Shown here piece after piece: positions 35,601-43,289 of a stretch of DNA of 64,000 bases. Below the pieces are notes generated by a model, which was not told the DNA's origin, did not search any database, and saw nothing but the letters and a program-made list of their open reading frames with translations. The position numbers and the translations under genes were made by a program. Within the stretch, counting starts at the first letter, position 1. The number at the start of each line of letters is the position of its first letter. The DNA is from an uncultured Flavobacteriaceae bacterium (lineage in GTDB: Bacteria; Bacteroidota; Bacteroidia; Flavobacteriales; Flavobacteriaceae), in the NCBI GenBank assembly GCA_947503005.1, contig CANNCA010000004.1:208324-272323 (forward strand). The letters are read 5' to 3'.

Positions 35601-35630
35601 AATTCGTCGGTCAATCCTAACGGTAATTAA
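32607..35630 (+). CDS. large exported tetratricopeptide-repeat protein
   Basis: 1007 residues with signal peptide (PLFLGMVFLVTAQ) and about 24 TPR/Sel1-like helical hairpins across the whole length (repeat words ALALYNNEQYQAAQTIF, YWRGESLYLLNRFDEALTNY, NFAQLYFAKGQ-type). It is a periplasmic or outer-membrane scaffold. ATG at 32607 or 32616 may be used (MNTMNRKT). Its stop is 1 bp before the ATG of an outer-membrane barrel protein, so they are translationally coupled and probably work in one complex. Specific partners are unknown. Confidence 0.85.
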   Translation: MNTMNRKTVLFPLFLGMVFLVTAQETEIYTHDQKDYQDALALYNNEQYQAAQTIFARVKNDTDNLETKANSAYYEATAAVRLNQAGADNLMEDFVEKYPTSTKRNSAFADVAEYYFDTGKYPYALKWYNKVDQSALSRKEMDKFNFNYGYSLFSSKKTKEAERYLNKVTNSPVYGSQAKYYLGYISYQEDDYEAANERFDEITDPEILEEKMSYYQADMNFKLGNFEEAIALAKKQMAKGDRKEKSELSKIIGESYFQLKQYANAIPFLEDYKGKRGKWNNTDHYLLGYCYFKQGDFANAIQQFNKIIGGTNSVSQNAYYHLAECYLKLDKKSEALNAFRNASQMGFSPEIQKDAYLNYARLSYEIGNAYEPVPQVISTYLEKYPNDSNAQEMKELLVDSYITSKNFEGAMELLEKNRGFASKATYQKVAFYRGVELFMETDYGGAAENFGKSLSSAEDALFTARANYWRGESLYLLNRFDEALTNYASFKQSSVARSTDEFKDIDYNMAYTYFKLRDYGSAISNFKKYTETAGADNEKLNDAYLRLGDSYFVTSKYWPAIETYNKALRGREKDYAAFQKALSYGFVDRRNSKIEELEGFVGKYPNSSLKDDALFELGNTYISAGQEQQGLQAYDKLIQGYRASSLVPQAIMRQGLVHYNANRNEQALAKFKTVVRDYPKTQEAIQAVATAKLVYVDLGRVNEYAEWVRDLDFVEVTDSELDNATFESADKQNLEGKKEAAIRGYENYIKEFPNGLHAVKANFNLAQLYFAKGQKDNALPYYKYVADRGASEYAEQALTRVCEVYIGNKDYPSALPYLERLEAQADIQQNRTFAQSNLMKGYYEQKNYDQTIAYAEKVLATAAIDNRIKADAQIMIARSAIATGDEARAESGYAAVLKIASGATAAEALYYDAYFKNKAGDYENSNTSVQKLAKDYSSYKEWGGKGLIIMAKNYYELGDAYQATYILESVTTNFSQYPEIVSEAKGELSIIKAKEAKSNSSVNPNGN

Positions 35631-35631
35631 A

Positions 35632-37416
35632 ATGGCAAAAGAACACCTAATGAGAAGAGCTATTAAAATATCGGTTATGTTACTCCTTTGTGTCTTTCAA
35701 TTCACCTATGCACAGGAAGAGGAAGAAGATTTGGGAACCGAAACGGTAACCGTGACAAAGGCCTACACGCCTACCATCTCCGATGCGTTTAAGATTAAAT
35801 CGGTGCCAAATATGAACGATTCAATCGTTCTCCAAAAAAAGAAAATTGATTATAGTATTTTTTCTGTTCCTGTGGCTTCGACTTTTACCCCTGCGAAGGC
35901 AAAGGCTTCAACGGTTAAGAAAATTCCACCACCTATATTGTTCAATTCCTATGCTTCGGCAGGAGGCGGAAATCCTGCAAATATTATGGCTAAATTCTAT
36001 ACGAGCCATACCATAGATCGAGAATCGGGCTACACCATCGGATTAGATCATAATTCCTCAAGGGGTGATTTTGACAACCTCCCTTTGAACAACATTTTTT
36101 CAGATACCAGATTGGATGCTTCTTTCAAGAAAAGAGATAGGGATTATGATTGGGGAGCTGATATTGGTGTACAGCATCAGTTGTATAATTGGTACGGTAC
36201 TCCTACGGATGGACCGCTTTTCGACCCCCTGGCACTTATTGATTTTGATGTTATTGACGCTCGTCAAAACTACTTTATGGGAGAAGCTGGAGCTCACGTG
36301 AATTTTGAAGACAGCTATTTTAAGGGCGCCAAATTGCAGTATCGTCGTTTTTGGGATGCCGTTAAATCCGGAGAGAATAGAGTGATTCTTGAACCTTCCT
36401 TTGATTTTCCTTTGGGAGAAGAGAGTTTCGGAATCCGTTTTAAAGCCGATTATGTAAATGGAAGTTTTGCCAATGCCGATTTGAACAATACCGAGAATAC
36501 ATCAGGAATTAATTATGGCCATTTGCAGGTAGGTGTAAACCCAAGTTTGACGATGTTACGTGATGATTTGAGCCTTAATTTAGGGATTAACTTGGTGTAT
36601 GGTTTGGACTCCGAAAGAAGTGATAGCAACTTTTATATTTATCCCGCGGTCACTGCTTCCTATCGACTACTAGATGAATTGGCGATTGCATACGCAGGTA
36701 TCGAGGGTGAGCTGATCCAAAATTCATATTATGGGTTTGTTGAGGAAAATCCGTTTGTGTCTCCGACTTTGACCATTCAACCAACTGATAATCAATACGA
36801 CTCTTACATCGGACTTCGGGGACAATTACTTCCCAATTTGAGTTATAATGTAAAAGGGTCTTATACTGCGGAAAATAGAAAACCGCTTTTCAATTTGAAT
36901 CCTGAAAATACGTCTCGGACAGATGAAAAAGCTTATTTCTATGGCAATTCATTCGAAGTGTTTTACGATGATTTAAAAACCTTAGGAATTTTCGCTGAAC
37001 TTAATATCGATGTCAACCGAAACTTCACATTAGGTATTAATGGAAATTATTACAATTATAACACCGAAACAGGAAACCCAGCTTGGAATTTACCCGAAGT
37101 GGAAGCTTCTGTTTTTCTAGACTATCAAATAGGAGAAAAATGGTTTATGGGTGCCAACCTGTTTTATGTAGGCGAGCGTAAAGACTTTTCACAAATTGCG
37201 CAACCCAATACACAGCCATTTGATTTTCCGACAACAATCATCGACTTGGACAGCTATTTTGATGCCAATGCACACATCGGACACCGATTGACTGACCAAC
37301 TCTCAATTTTCGTTAGGGCTTCCAATATTGCGAATAACAATTATCAACGGTGGGCGAACTTCCCGGTTCAAGGACTACAAGTATTAGGTGGTGCTACATT
37401 TAAGTTTGATTTGTAA
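35632..37416 (+). CDS. outer-membrane beta-barrel protein, TonB-dependent-receptor-like
   Basis: 594 residues from ATG 35632, or 588 from 35650 (MRRAIKISVMLLLCVFQFTYAQ, signal peptide). The mature N-terminus EEEEDLGTETVTVTKAYTPTISDAF resembles a short TonB-box-like region, but a full plug domain is not evident. The rest is beta strands with aromatic girdles and a C-terminal strand GLQVLGGATFKFDL ending in F-x-L/F, the BAM signal. It is coupled to the TPR gene (1-bp gap). Proteins of this pair are frequent in Flavobacteriaceae; a role in transport or surface attachment is inferred only. Confidence 0.78.
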   Translation: MAKEHLMRRAIKISVMLLLCVFQFTYAQEEEEDLGTETVTVTKAYTPTISDAFKIKSVPNMNDSIVLQKKKIDYSIFSVPVASTFTPAKAKASTVKKIPPPILFNSYASAGGGNPANIMAKFYTSHTIDRESGYTIGLDHNSSRGDFDNLPLNNIFSDTRLDASFKKRDRDYDWGADIGVQHQLYNWYGTPTDGPLFDPLALIDFDVIDARQNYFMGEAGAHVNFEDSYFKGAKLQYRRFWDAVKSGENRVILEPSFDFPLGEESFGIRFKADYVNGSFANADLNNTENTSGINYGHLQVGVNPSLTMLRDDLSLNLGINLVYGLDSERSDSNFYIYPAVTASYRLLDELAIAYAGIEGELIQNSYYGFVEENPFVSPTLTIQPTDNQYDSYIGLRGQLLPNLSYNVKGSYTAENRKPLFNLNPENTSRTDEKAYFYGNSFEVFYDDLKTLGIFAELNIDVNRNFTLGINGNYYNYNTETGNPAWNLPEVEASVFLDYQIGEKWFMGANLFYVGERKDFSQIAQPNTQPFDFPTTIIDLDSYFDANAHIGHRLTDQLSIFVRASNIANNNYQRWANFPVQGLQVLGGATFKFDL

Positions 37417-37573
37417 TTGATATCCTAAGATTTAGCTTTAACGTTAGTGATGAATCATCGTGAATTCTCTCTTCTGGATTCATAGAGATTTTAAGCAATT
37501 TTATACGTGCTTATCACCTGTGATATGTAGGTTAATATGCTGATATTCATATAATTCAGTTATTCCCACCAGT

Positions 37574-37586
37574 GCCGTTCATCGAA
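37574..37586 (+). promoter_or_regulatory. GTTCATCGA motif upstream of the first OmpA-like gene
   Basis: GCCGTTCATCGAA begins 76 bp (measured from GTTC) before the start codon. The second OmpA-like gene has the same word at 77 bp. The CCGTTCATC part differs by one base from the AlgR (LytTR) consensus CCGTTCGTC. Confidence 0.45.
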
Positions 37587-37652
37587 AAAATCAAATTTTT
37601 TTAACAAATAGTCGTTCTTGCATTCAATAAAGTAATCTTTTTCTTACTTTTT

Positions 37653-38774
37653 ATGCGATTACGATACATATCTAAACTGCTAATAGCATCCACTTTGCTA
37701 TTGACTTTCCAACTAATGGGAGTTAGCGTGCATGCCCAAAACTTGGTAAAAAATCCAAGTTTTGAAGATTATGAAATCTGTCCTTCTGAATACGGTTGTT
37801 TAGAAAAGGCCGTACCGTCTTGGTACCAGCCTACTTATGGTAGCACTGATTACTTTAATTTGTGCAGCCCAGGTATGGCGGCCGAAGATAATTTTATTGG
37901 GGTACAGTCGCCTTTTGATGGTAATGGTTATGCAGGTATGTATGTCTATGCGCCAAAGGATTATCGGGAATATCTTACGGCGGAATTCAAAGAACCTCTA
38001 GAAAGGGGCAAAAAATACGTTTTCTCTTTTCAAGTAAGTTTGGCCGAAGAATCGCAATACGGTGTCAACGAATTTGGGATTTTGTTTACGGGTAAACGCC
38101 TTGATTTTCATACGAAAAGAAATATCCCTGTAAATCTTATGACGCGGAAAAAGTTTTTTAATTATACTTTGGTTAGGAATCATGAATACTATGCGAACAA
38201 AAATAAGTGGACAGAAGTAACGGGTATCTATATTGCCGACGGTAGCGAACGTTTCATGACTATCGGAAATTTTAACGGGAATCACAAAACACGTACACTT
38301 AAGACTGTTGGAAACCTTAAAAAAGTTGCATACTATTATGTAGATATGGTCTCTATGGTTGCATTGAACAGAGGGTATGAGCTTGACGAAATTTACGTAC
38401 TTGAGAATTTGATGTTCGACATCAATGGTTTCGATATTCGTGAAGAAGCGAACGAGCAGTTGGCCGAATTGGTAGACTATTTAAAGGCGCATCGCGGTTA
38501 TAACGTTGCTATATATGGGCATACTGATAATGTGGGCTCTAAGCGGTATAACGAAGAATTGTCAGAAAAAAGGGCAAAGGCCGTTGCGGAGTTTTTAGTA
38601 GAGAAAGGACTTCAACCGCATCGTATCGAATGGCGTGGGCATGGGGATAAAAATCCATTGGCCAGGAATGAAACGGAAGAAGGAAGAGGAAAGAATAGAA
38701 GGGTAGAGTTTGTGCTCTCAAGAAAAAAGCGCGATTATTATGCCTCGGGGGTTTTTGAAGATGATGATCAATAG
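37653..38774 (+). CDS. OmpA-family protein with N-terminal beta-sandwich domain, paralog A
   Basis: 373 residues with signal peptide (to VSVHAQ). Residues 30-240 look like a galactose-binding/DUF642-type sandwich beginning NLVKNPSFEDYEICPS, with PSWYQPTYGSTDYFN, GYAGMYVYAPKDYREY and YVFSFQVSLAEES. Residues 250-365 form an OmpA peptidoglycan-binding domain: FDINGFDIREEA, YGHTDNVGS, YNEELSEKRAKAVAEFL, GHGDKNPLA, KNRRVEF, including the Asp and Arg that bind diaminopimelate. It anchors the outer surface to peptidoglycan and may bind a glycan. Its downstream neighbour is a full-length paralog. Confidence 0.88.
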   Translation: MRLRYISKLLIASTLLLTFQLMGVSVHAQNLVKNPSFEDYEICPSEYGCLEKAVPSWYQPTYGSTDYFNLCSPGMAAEDNFIGVQSPFDGNGYAGMYVYAPKDYREYLTAEFKEPLERGKKYVFSFQVSLAEESQYGVNEFGILFTGKRLDFHTKRNIPVNLMTRKKFFNYTLVRNHEYYANKNKWTEVTGIYIADGSERFMTIGNFNGNHKTRTLKTVGNLKKVAYYYVDMVSMVALNRGYELDEIYVLENLMFDINGFDIREEANEQLAELVDYLKAHRGYNVAIYGHTDNVGSKRYNEELSEKRAKAVAEFLVEKGLQPHRIEWRGHGDKNPLARNETEEGRGKNRRVEFVLSRKKRDYYASGVFEDDDQ

Positions 38775-38793
38775 TATCACATCCCCATAACCG

Positions 38794-38807
38794 TACAGTT
38801 CATCGAA
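38794..38807 (+). promoter_or_regulatory. GTTCATCGA motif upstream of the second OmpA-like gene
   Basis: TACAGTTCATCGAA, with GTTCATCGA starting 77 bp before the start codon, matches the motif of the upstream paralog in sequence and spacing. Confidence 0.45.
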
Positions 38808-38874
38808 CCGAAGAAGTTCAAATCTAGCGTTTTTCTATAATTGCCTATTTTAGAGGTAATTAAACCGCCCCGCA

Positions 38875-40008
38875 ATGATTGCGATCATTAGAAAAAAGCA
38901 TTTCACATTATTTTTGTGTTTATTCGGAATGGCTTCGCTCTTCGCCCAAAACCTAGTAAAGAATCCTAGTTTTGAGGCGTTTTCAAGTTGTCCTAAAGCA
39001 TTGGGTAACTTCAACGATGATGTTGATTATTGGTCGACTCCAACCAGCGGTTCTACCGATTATTTCCATAGTTGTAGTGAAGCAATGGGGACACCTAAAA
39101 ACTTTAACGGTACACAACCTGCAGATTTTGGAGAAGGGTATGCTGGCTTATATTTCTATGCGCCCAAAGACTACCGTGAATATCTTCAAGCTGAATTGGA
39201 GACACCTTTGGTAAAAGATAAAACCTACCGAGTGTCGTTTTATGTAAGTCTGGCGGAGCGATCTGATTTTGCGGTCAAAGAATTCGGGATTTTGTTTTCC
39301 AAGGACAGAATTGAAATCCCTATAAAAAAAGAACTGTCCAAAAAGCACTTGTATAAAGAAACGGCCAATAAGTATACCTTTATGGAAGTGGGGTACTCCA
39401 ATTTTTACTCCGATACCAAAGATTGGATACAAGTTTATACGCAATTCACCGCCAAGGGAACGGAGCGTTTCATGACCCTGGGCAATTTCAAGAACAACGC
39501 CCGTACACGGCTCTTTAAAACTAAAAAAAGCGCACAACAAGGAGCGTACTACTATATTGATATGGTTATGGTGGAGGGATTGAATGATGCTTCAACGCTT
39601 TCAAACGGTTTACCATCGGACAAGAAAGTACAGGACTCCTTTGAACTGGAAAAAACCCATGTCTTTGATAATCTGTTATTTGAATTTGATAGGTTCAGGC
39701 TGCAAGATTCTTCGAAAAAAGAAATAAACTCCTTATATAACCACCTAACCAAAGAAAAAACGCTAAAAATTACCATTAGCGGCCATACAGATAGTGTGGG
39801 TTCAGATACGTACAATATGTGGCTATCCAAAAAAAGGGCCGAGGCGGTAGCAAATCAACTTTTGAAATTAGGATTGGAAAATGATCGTATTCTCTGGCAA
39901 GGTTATGGAGGTTCAAAACCTATAGCCTCCAATGACAATGAAAAAGGCAGACAACAAAATAGACGTGTAGAATTCGTGATTACGAAACTCAAGGCTCTAA
40001 ATAAGTAG
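38875..40008 (+). CDS. OmpA-family protein with N-terminal beta-sandwich domain, paralog B
   Basis: 377 residues, signal peptide to SLFAQ. It repeats the plan of the preceding protein: NLVKNPSFEAFSSCPK, TSGSTDYFH, GYAGLYFYAPKDYREYLQAELETPL, then an OmpA C-terminal domain (FEFDRFRLQDSS, SGHTDSVGSDTYN, WLSKKRAEAVANQLL, GYGGSKPIA, QQNRRVEFVI). The two copies diverged enough to be old duplicates. Both share the upstream GTTCATCGA word at the same spacing, so they are probably co-regulated. Exact role is unknown. Confidence 0.88.
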   Translation: MIAIIRKKHFTLFLCLFGMASLFAQNLVKNPSFEAFSSCPKALGNFNDDVDYWSTPTSGSTDYFHSCSEAMGTPKNFNGTQPADFGEGYAGLYFYAPKDYREYLQAELETPLVKDKTYRVSFYVSLAERSDFAVKEFGILFSKDRIEIPIKKELSKKHLYKETANKYTFMEVGYSNFYSDTKDWIQVYTQFTAKGTERFMTLGNFKNNARTRLFKTKKSAQQGAYYYIDMVMVEGLNDASTLSNGLPSDKKVQDSFELEKTHVFDNLLFEFDRFRLQDSSKKEINSLYNHLTKEKTLKITISGHTDSVGSDTYNMWLSKKRAEAVANQLLKLGLENDRILWQGYGGSKPIASNDNEKGRQQNRRVEFVITKLKALNK

Positions 40009-40109
40009 CAAGACCTATCCTGATTACATATTTTCTGATTAATTCAATGCATTTTATTGATTTTTAGATAATTAATGCCGGAAATGGCCATTTCTGAGTT
40101 CTTTGGCAC

Positions 40110-40117
40110 TATCTTTG
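40110..40117 (+). promoter_or_regulatory. -7 promoter box TATCTTTG of the cold-shock gene
   Basis: Exact TAnnTTTG box 34 bp before the cold-shock gene start, leaving a short 5' leader. Confidence 0.6.
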
Positions 40118-40151
40118 TCCTTTAGTAAATAATTAATTTAAATTTTAAGTA

Positions 40152-40343
40152 ATGAACAAAGGAACAGTTAAGTTCTTCAATGACGCTAAAGGTTTTGGTT
40201 TTATAACCGAAGAAGGTGTCGACAAAGATCATTTTGTACACGTATCTGGATTAGTAGATGAAATTCGTGAAGGCGATGAAGTCGAATTCGATTTACAAGA
40301 AGGTAATAAAGGATTAAATGCAGTAAACGTTAAAGTAATTTAA
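40152..40343 (+). CDS. cspA: cold-shock domain protein
   Basis: 63 residues, the usual CSD length. RNP1 is KGFGFI and RNP2 is HFVHVSGL (a variant of VFVHFS), on a five-stranded OB fold, so it binds single-stranded RNA/DNA and melts mRNA structure. The acidic C-terminal half (REGDEVEFDLQEGNKG) is normal for the family. A TATCTTTG promoter lies 34 bp upstream and an ideal terminator 28 bp downstream, so it is transcribed alone. Confidence 0.94.
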   Translation: MNKGTVKFFNDAKGFGFITEEGVDKDHFVHVSGLVDEIREGDEVEFDLQEGNKGLNAVNVKVI

Positions 40344-40370
40344 TATATACTTCTTAGTTTTTTAAGACAG

Positions 40371-40400
40371 AGCCCCGACCATTTGGTCGGGGCTTTTTTT
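40371..40400 (+). terminator. terminator of the cold-shock gene
   Basis: AGCCCCGACC-ATTT-GGTCGGGGCT followed by TTTTTT, a 10-bp GC-rich stem with T tract. Confidence 0.93.
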
Positions 40401-40517
40401 ATGTAATTTCGTTTTGCATTCTAACCATCCAAAAAACCAGCCATCCAACAGCCCAAATCTTTTTATTTTATCGACCCAGCGAAAAGCCCCGTATTCTATG
40501 GCTACATTATTCTGCTG

Positions 40518-41747
40518 ATGGGTACCATTGGTATCTATTGCAGTATTCCAGGGCAGACCATTGGGGTATCCGTCTTTACAGATCTCGTAAAAGATGCCTT
40601 GGGCCTTTCGAGAAATCAATTTAGTAATGCCTATATGATTGGTACGATTGCGAGTTCATTGGTTATCGGTCGTGCCGGCGTTTGGTTTGATAGATACGGC
40701 GCACGTTTGGTTGCTTTTTTCGCTGCTTTGGTTTTGGCAATCGCACTTTTTCTCTGTTCGTGGTCGGTGCAGATGAGTTCATTCATGAAGGAGTTACTGA
40801 ATCAAGATTCGTGGCTCGTGCCCTTCACCATAATGACTTTGCTCTTTTTTTTACTGCGTTTTGCTGGGCAAGGAGTATTGACTATGGCTTCCCGAAACGT
40901 CATTATGATGTGGTTTGATAAAAATCGGGGAAAAGTGAATATGTTCAGTAGCGTGGCCTTATCGTTTGGTTTTTCCTCGTCGCCACTTTGGATCGATTTT
41001 CTAATTGAAAATAACGGCTGGCAAGGAGCTTGGCAATATTTGGGTTTTGGTTTACTAGTAGCAAGCATATTGATTTTTATTTTTTATAAGAATAAGCCGG
41101 AAGCATTTGGGCTTTTGCCAGACGGAGCGAAAGTGGTTTTGGAATCAAAGGCGAAAACTATCGCTGTTCGAAAACAGTTTACCTTAAAGGAAGCCAAAAA
41201 AACCCGTGCCTTTTGGATGTACGCCCTTATGCTATCTTTCAATAGTTTCTTTATTACAGGATTGACTTTTCATATAGTTTCCATTTTCGCAAGTGAAGGT
41301 TTTCCTAAAGACGATGCGATTTCTATTTTTCTACCGGCCTCGGTGGTTGCAGTTTCTATTTCGACAATTGCCAACTATTTAAGTGATTATTTGCAGTTGC
41401 AATTGTATTTATATCTCATGATTACAGGTGGAATCGTTGCCTCCATAGGTTTTTTGTACTTGCCAACCGCTGCGGGAATTCCCTTGTTGGTTGTCGGTTT
41501 TGGAATGATGAGTGGATTTTTTGCCGTTTTGAACACCATTGCTTGGCCCCGTTTTTATGGAAGAGACCACTTAGGGGCAATTACGGGAAAAGTGATGTCT
41601 TTTTTGATTTTGGCGAGTGCATTGGCTCCCAGTATCTTCAGCCTTTGTTTTAGCACTTTTGATTCCTATGAATTATTAGGTTGGCTAGGCTTGGCTTTTT
41701 TGGTTTTCTTGGTGATTGGGTCTTTGAAAGCCCGGAATCCACAGTAA
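40518..41747 (+). CDS. major facilitator superfamily transporter (start uncertain)
   Basis: At least 409 residues with about 12 membrane helices, of the MFS/monocarboxylate-like type. The loop motif RAGVWFDRYGAR follows helix 2 and NKPEAFGLLPDG lies in the centre. The first ATG at 40518 begins inside helix 1. The same frame stays open upstream to a stop at 40422 and encodes a good MFS N-terminus (FYFIDPAKSPVFYGYIILL), but that stretch has no ATG, GTG or TTG. Either a rare start codon is used, or the real start was lost. The substrate is unknown. The 40371 terminator ends 25 bp before the open part. Confidence 0.8.
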   Translation: MGTIGIYCSIPGQTIGVSVFTDLVKDALGLSRNQFSNAYMIGTIASSLVIGRAGVWFDRYGARLVAFFAALVLAIALFLCSWSVQMSSFMKELLNQDSWLVPFTIMTLLFFLLRFAGQGVLTMASRNVIMMWFDKNRGKVNMFSSVALSFGFSSSPLWIDFLIENNGWQGAWQYLGFGLLVASILIFIFYKNKPEAFGLLPDGAKVVLESKAKTIAVRKQFTLKEAKKTRAFWMYALMLSFNSFFITGLTFHIVSIFASEGFPKDDAISIFLPASVVAVSISTIANYLSDYLQLQLYLYLMITGGIVASIGFLYLPTAAGIPLLVVGFGMMSGFFAVLNTIAWPRFYGRDHLGAITGKVMSFLILASALAPSIFSLCFSTFDSYELLGWLGLAFLVFLVIGSLKARNPQ

Positions 41748-41780
41748 AATATAATTGTACCTTTACAAAAACACTACCTA

Positions 41781-42548
41781 ATGGATTTAAATTTAGCAGT
41801 ACTTATTGACGGTGATAATATTCCCTCTGCCTATGTTAAAGAGATGATGGAGGAAATCGCCAAGTATGGCAACCCGACCATAAAACGTATTTATGGTGAT
41901 TGGACGAACCCCCGTTTGAGTAAATGGAAAAACATTCTTCTCGAAAATGCCATTACCCCAATTCAGCAATACGGCTATACCCAAGGTAAGAACGCAACCG
42001 ATTCTGCAATGATCATCGATGCGATGGATATTCTATATTCAGGTAAAGTAAATGGCTTTTGTATCGTAAGCAGTGACAGTGATTTTACAAGATTGGCGAC
42101 TCGACTTCGCGAAGCTGGTATGCAAGTATTTGGGATTGGAGAGAAGAAAACCCCGAATCCGTTTATTGTGGCCTGCGATAAGTTCATCTATATCGAGATT
42201 CTGAAAAACCAGTCGCAAGAAGACGATGAGGCGACTACGGAAGATAAATCCAAACCAAAAAGTAATGTTGATAAAATTACCCCTAAAGACCTCAGATTGA
42301 TTGCCACTACAATCAGCGATGTCGCGGATGATGACGGTTGGGCCTTTTTGGGCGATGTGGGTAGCTTGTTGCAAAAGAAGCAACCCAATTTTGATTCTAG
42401 AAACTATGGCTTTCAAAAGCTTACACCCCTCTTCCAGTCTATTAACGCTATTGAAGTAGAGCGTCGTGAAGATTCAAAGGGGCGGAAAAAGTTGATTTAT
42501 GTAAAGATGAACGAGAAAAAGAGTGCCAACTCCAGAAGAAGAAAGTAA
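41781..42548 (+). CDS. NYN-domain (PIN-like) protein with LOTUS/OST-HTH C-terminus
   Basis: 255 residues. Residues 1-145 form a NYN (LabA/DUF88) PIN-like fold with the acidic metal ligands LIDGDNIPS (Asp10, Asp12), KNATDSAMIIDAMD and VSSDSDFTRLATRLRE; these enzymes are Mg2+-dependent RNases. After an acidic linker (EDDEATTEDKSK) residues 170-245 look like an OST-HTH/LOTUS RNA-binding domain (YGFQKLTPLFQSINAIEVE...KKLIYV). The C-terminus is basic (NSRRRK). It probably cleaves or handles RNA. The gene follows the MFS gene by 33 bp. Confidence 0.88.
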   Translation: MDLNLAVLIDGDNIPSAYVKEMMEEIAKYGNPTIKRIYGDWTNPRLSKWKNILLENAITPIQQYGYTQGKNATDSAMIIDAMDILYSGKVNGFCIVSSDSDFTRLATRLREAGMQVFGIGEKKTPNPFIVACDKFIYIEILKNQSQEDDEATTEDKSKPKSNVDKITPKDLRLIATTISDVADDDGWAFLGDVGSLLQKKQPNFDSRNYGFQKLTPLFQSINAIEVERREDSKGRKKLIYVKMNEKKSANSRRRK

Positions 42549-42696
42549 TTTGTTTCCCTAAATCGTTCGTTTCATTTGTCATTTGAAATAAGCGCTCTTA
42601 ATGGCATGGTATTTGATTTTTAGCGAACGAAATAATTATTTACATTTACGACAGTAAAAAACTGTCAAAACGAAATATCCATCTTAATATAGAATT

Positions 42697-43119
42697 ATGA
42701 AAAATTCGATTAAAAAATTGGCAAGTGCTTTTATCCTTGCTTTAACTTTTGTTACTGCGCCAATACATGCGGCTACGGCTATACAAAAATTTGAATCCGA
42801 AACTGTTGATACCTTAAAGGACAACTTAGTTGGCGGTTGGGAGTATACCGTTGAAGGTGCGCCTGAAGGCTACGAATCAGGTCTAATGATGATTGTCAAG
42901 GTAGGCGATGTTTACAAAGTACAAGTGCAGCTTGCAAATGGTGCTATGAATGGAACGGACGTTGTGGTTAAAGGAAATGATATCACCTTTAAATTGATGG
43001 TTGAAGGAGAAAGTGTTTCCGTTTCGCTAACGGCGAAGGGAAGCGAAATTTCAGGAACAAGTACTTCTTCATCTGGAACTTACAATATCAAAGGTGTGAA
43101 GAGTATTTCCCCTCAATAA
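42697..43119 (+). CDS. small secreted protein of unknown function
   Basis: 140 residues: signal peptide to PIHA-A, then a beta-rich domain (LVGGWEYTVEGAPEGYESGLMMIVKVGD, VSVSLTAKGSEISGTS) like a lipocalin-type or FABP-like barrel with the GxW motif near its start. Not recognised as a named family. A terminator follows at 43142, so it is probably monocistronic. Confidence 0.65.
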   Translation: MKNSIKKLASAFILALTFVTAPIHAATAIQKFESETVDTLKDNLVGGWEYTVEGAPEGYESGLMMIVKVGDVYKVQVQLANGAMNGTDVVVKGNDITFKLMVEGESVSVSLTAKGSEISGTSTSSSGTYNIKGVKSISPQ

Positions 43120-43141
43120 ACATAGATCACGGAAAAAATTG

Positions 43142-43171
43142 ACTGCGGGTATCCACCCGCAGTTTTTTTTT
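43142..43171 (+). terminator. terminator of the small secreted protein gene
   Basis: ACTGCGGGT-ATCC-ACCCGCAGT, a 9-bp stem, followed by eight T residues. Confidence 0.93.
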
Positions 43172-43289
43172 ATAAAAATTCTACGGTATCAACATAATAG
43201 CCATATAGATTTGCGTACAGTCTGCTGAAATTCAATACACTGCTTCAACATTATTTTGCTATTTTTAATGGAGAATAACCAACCAACCT

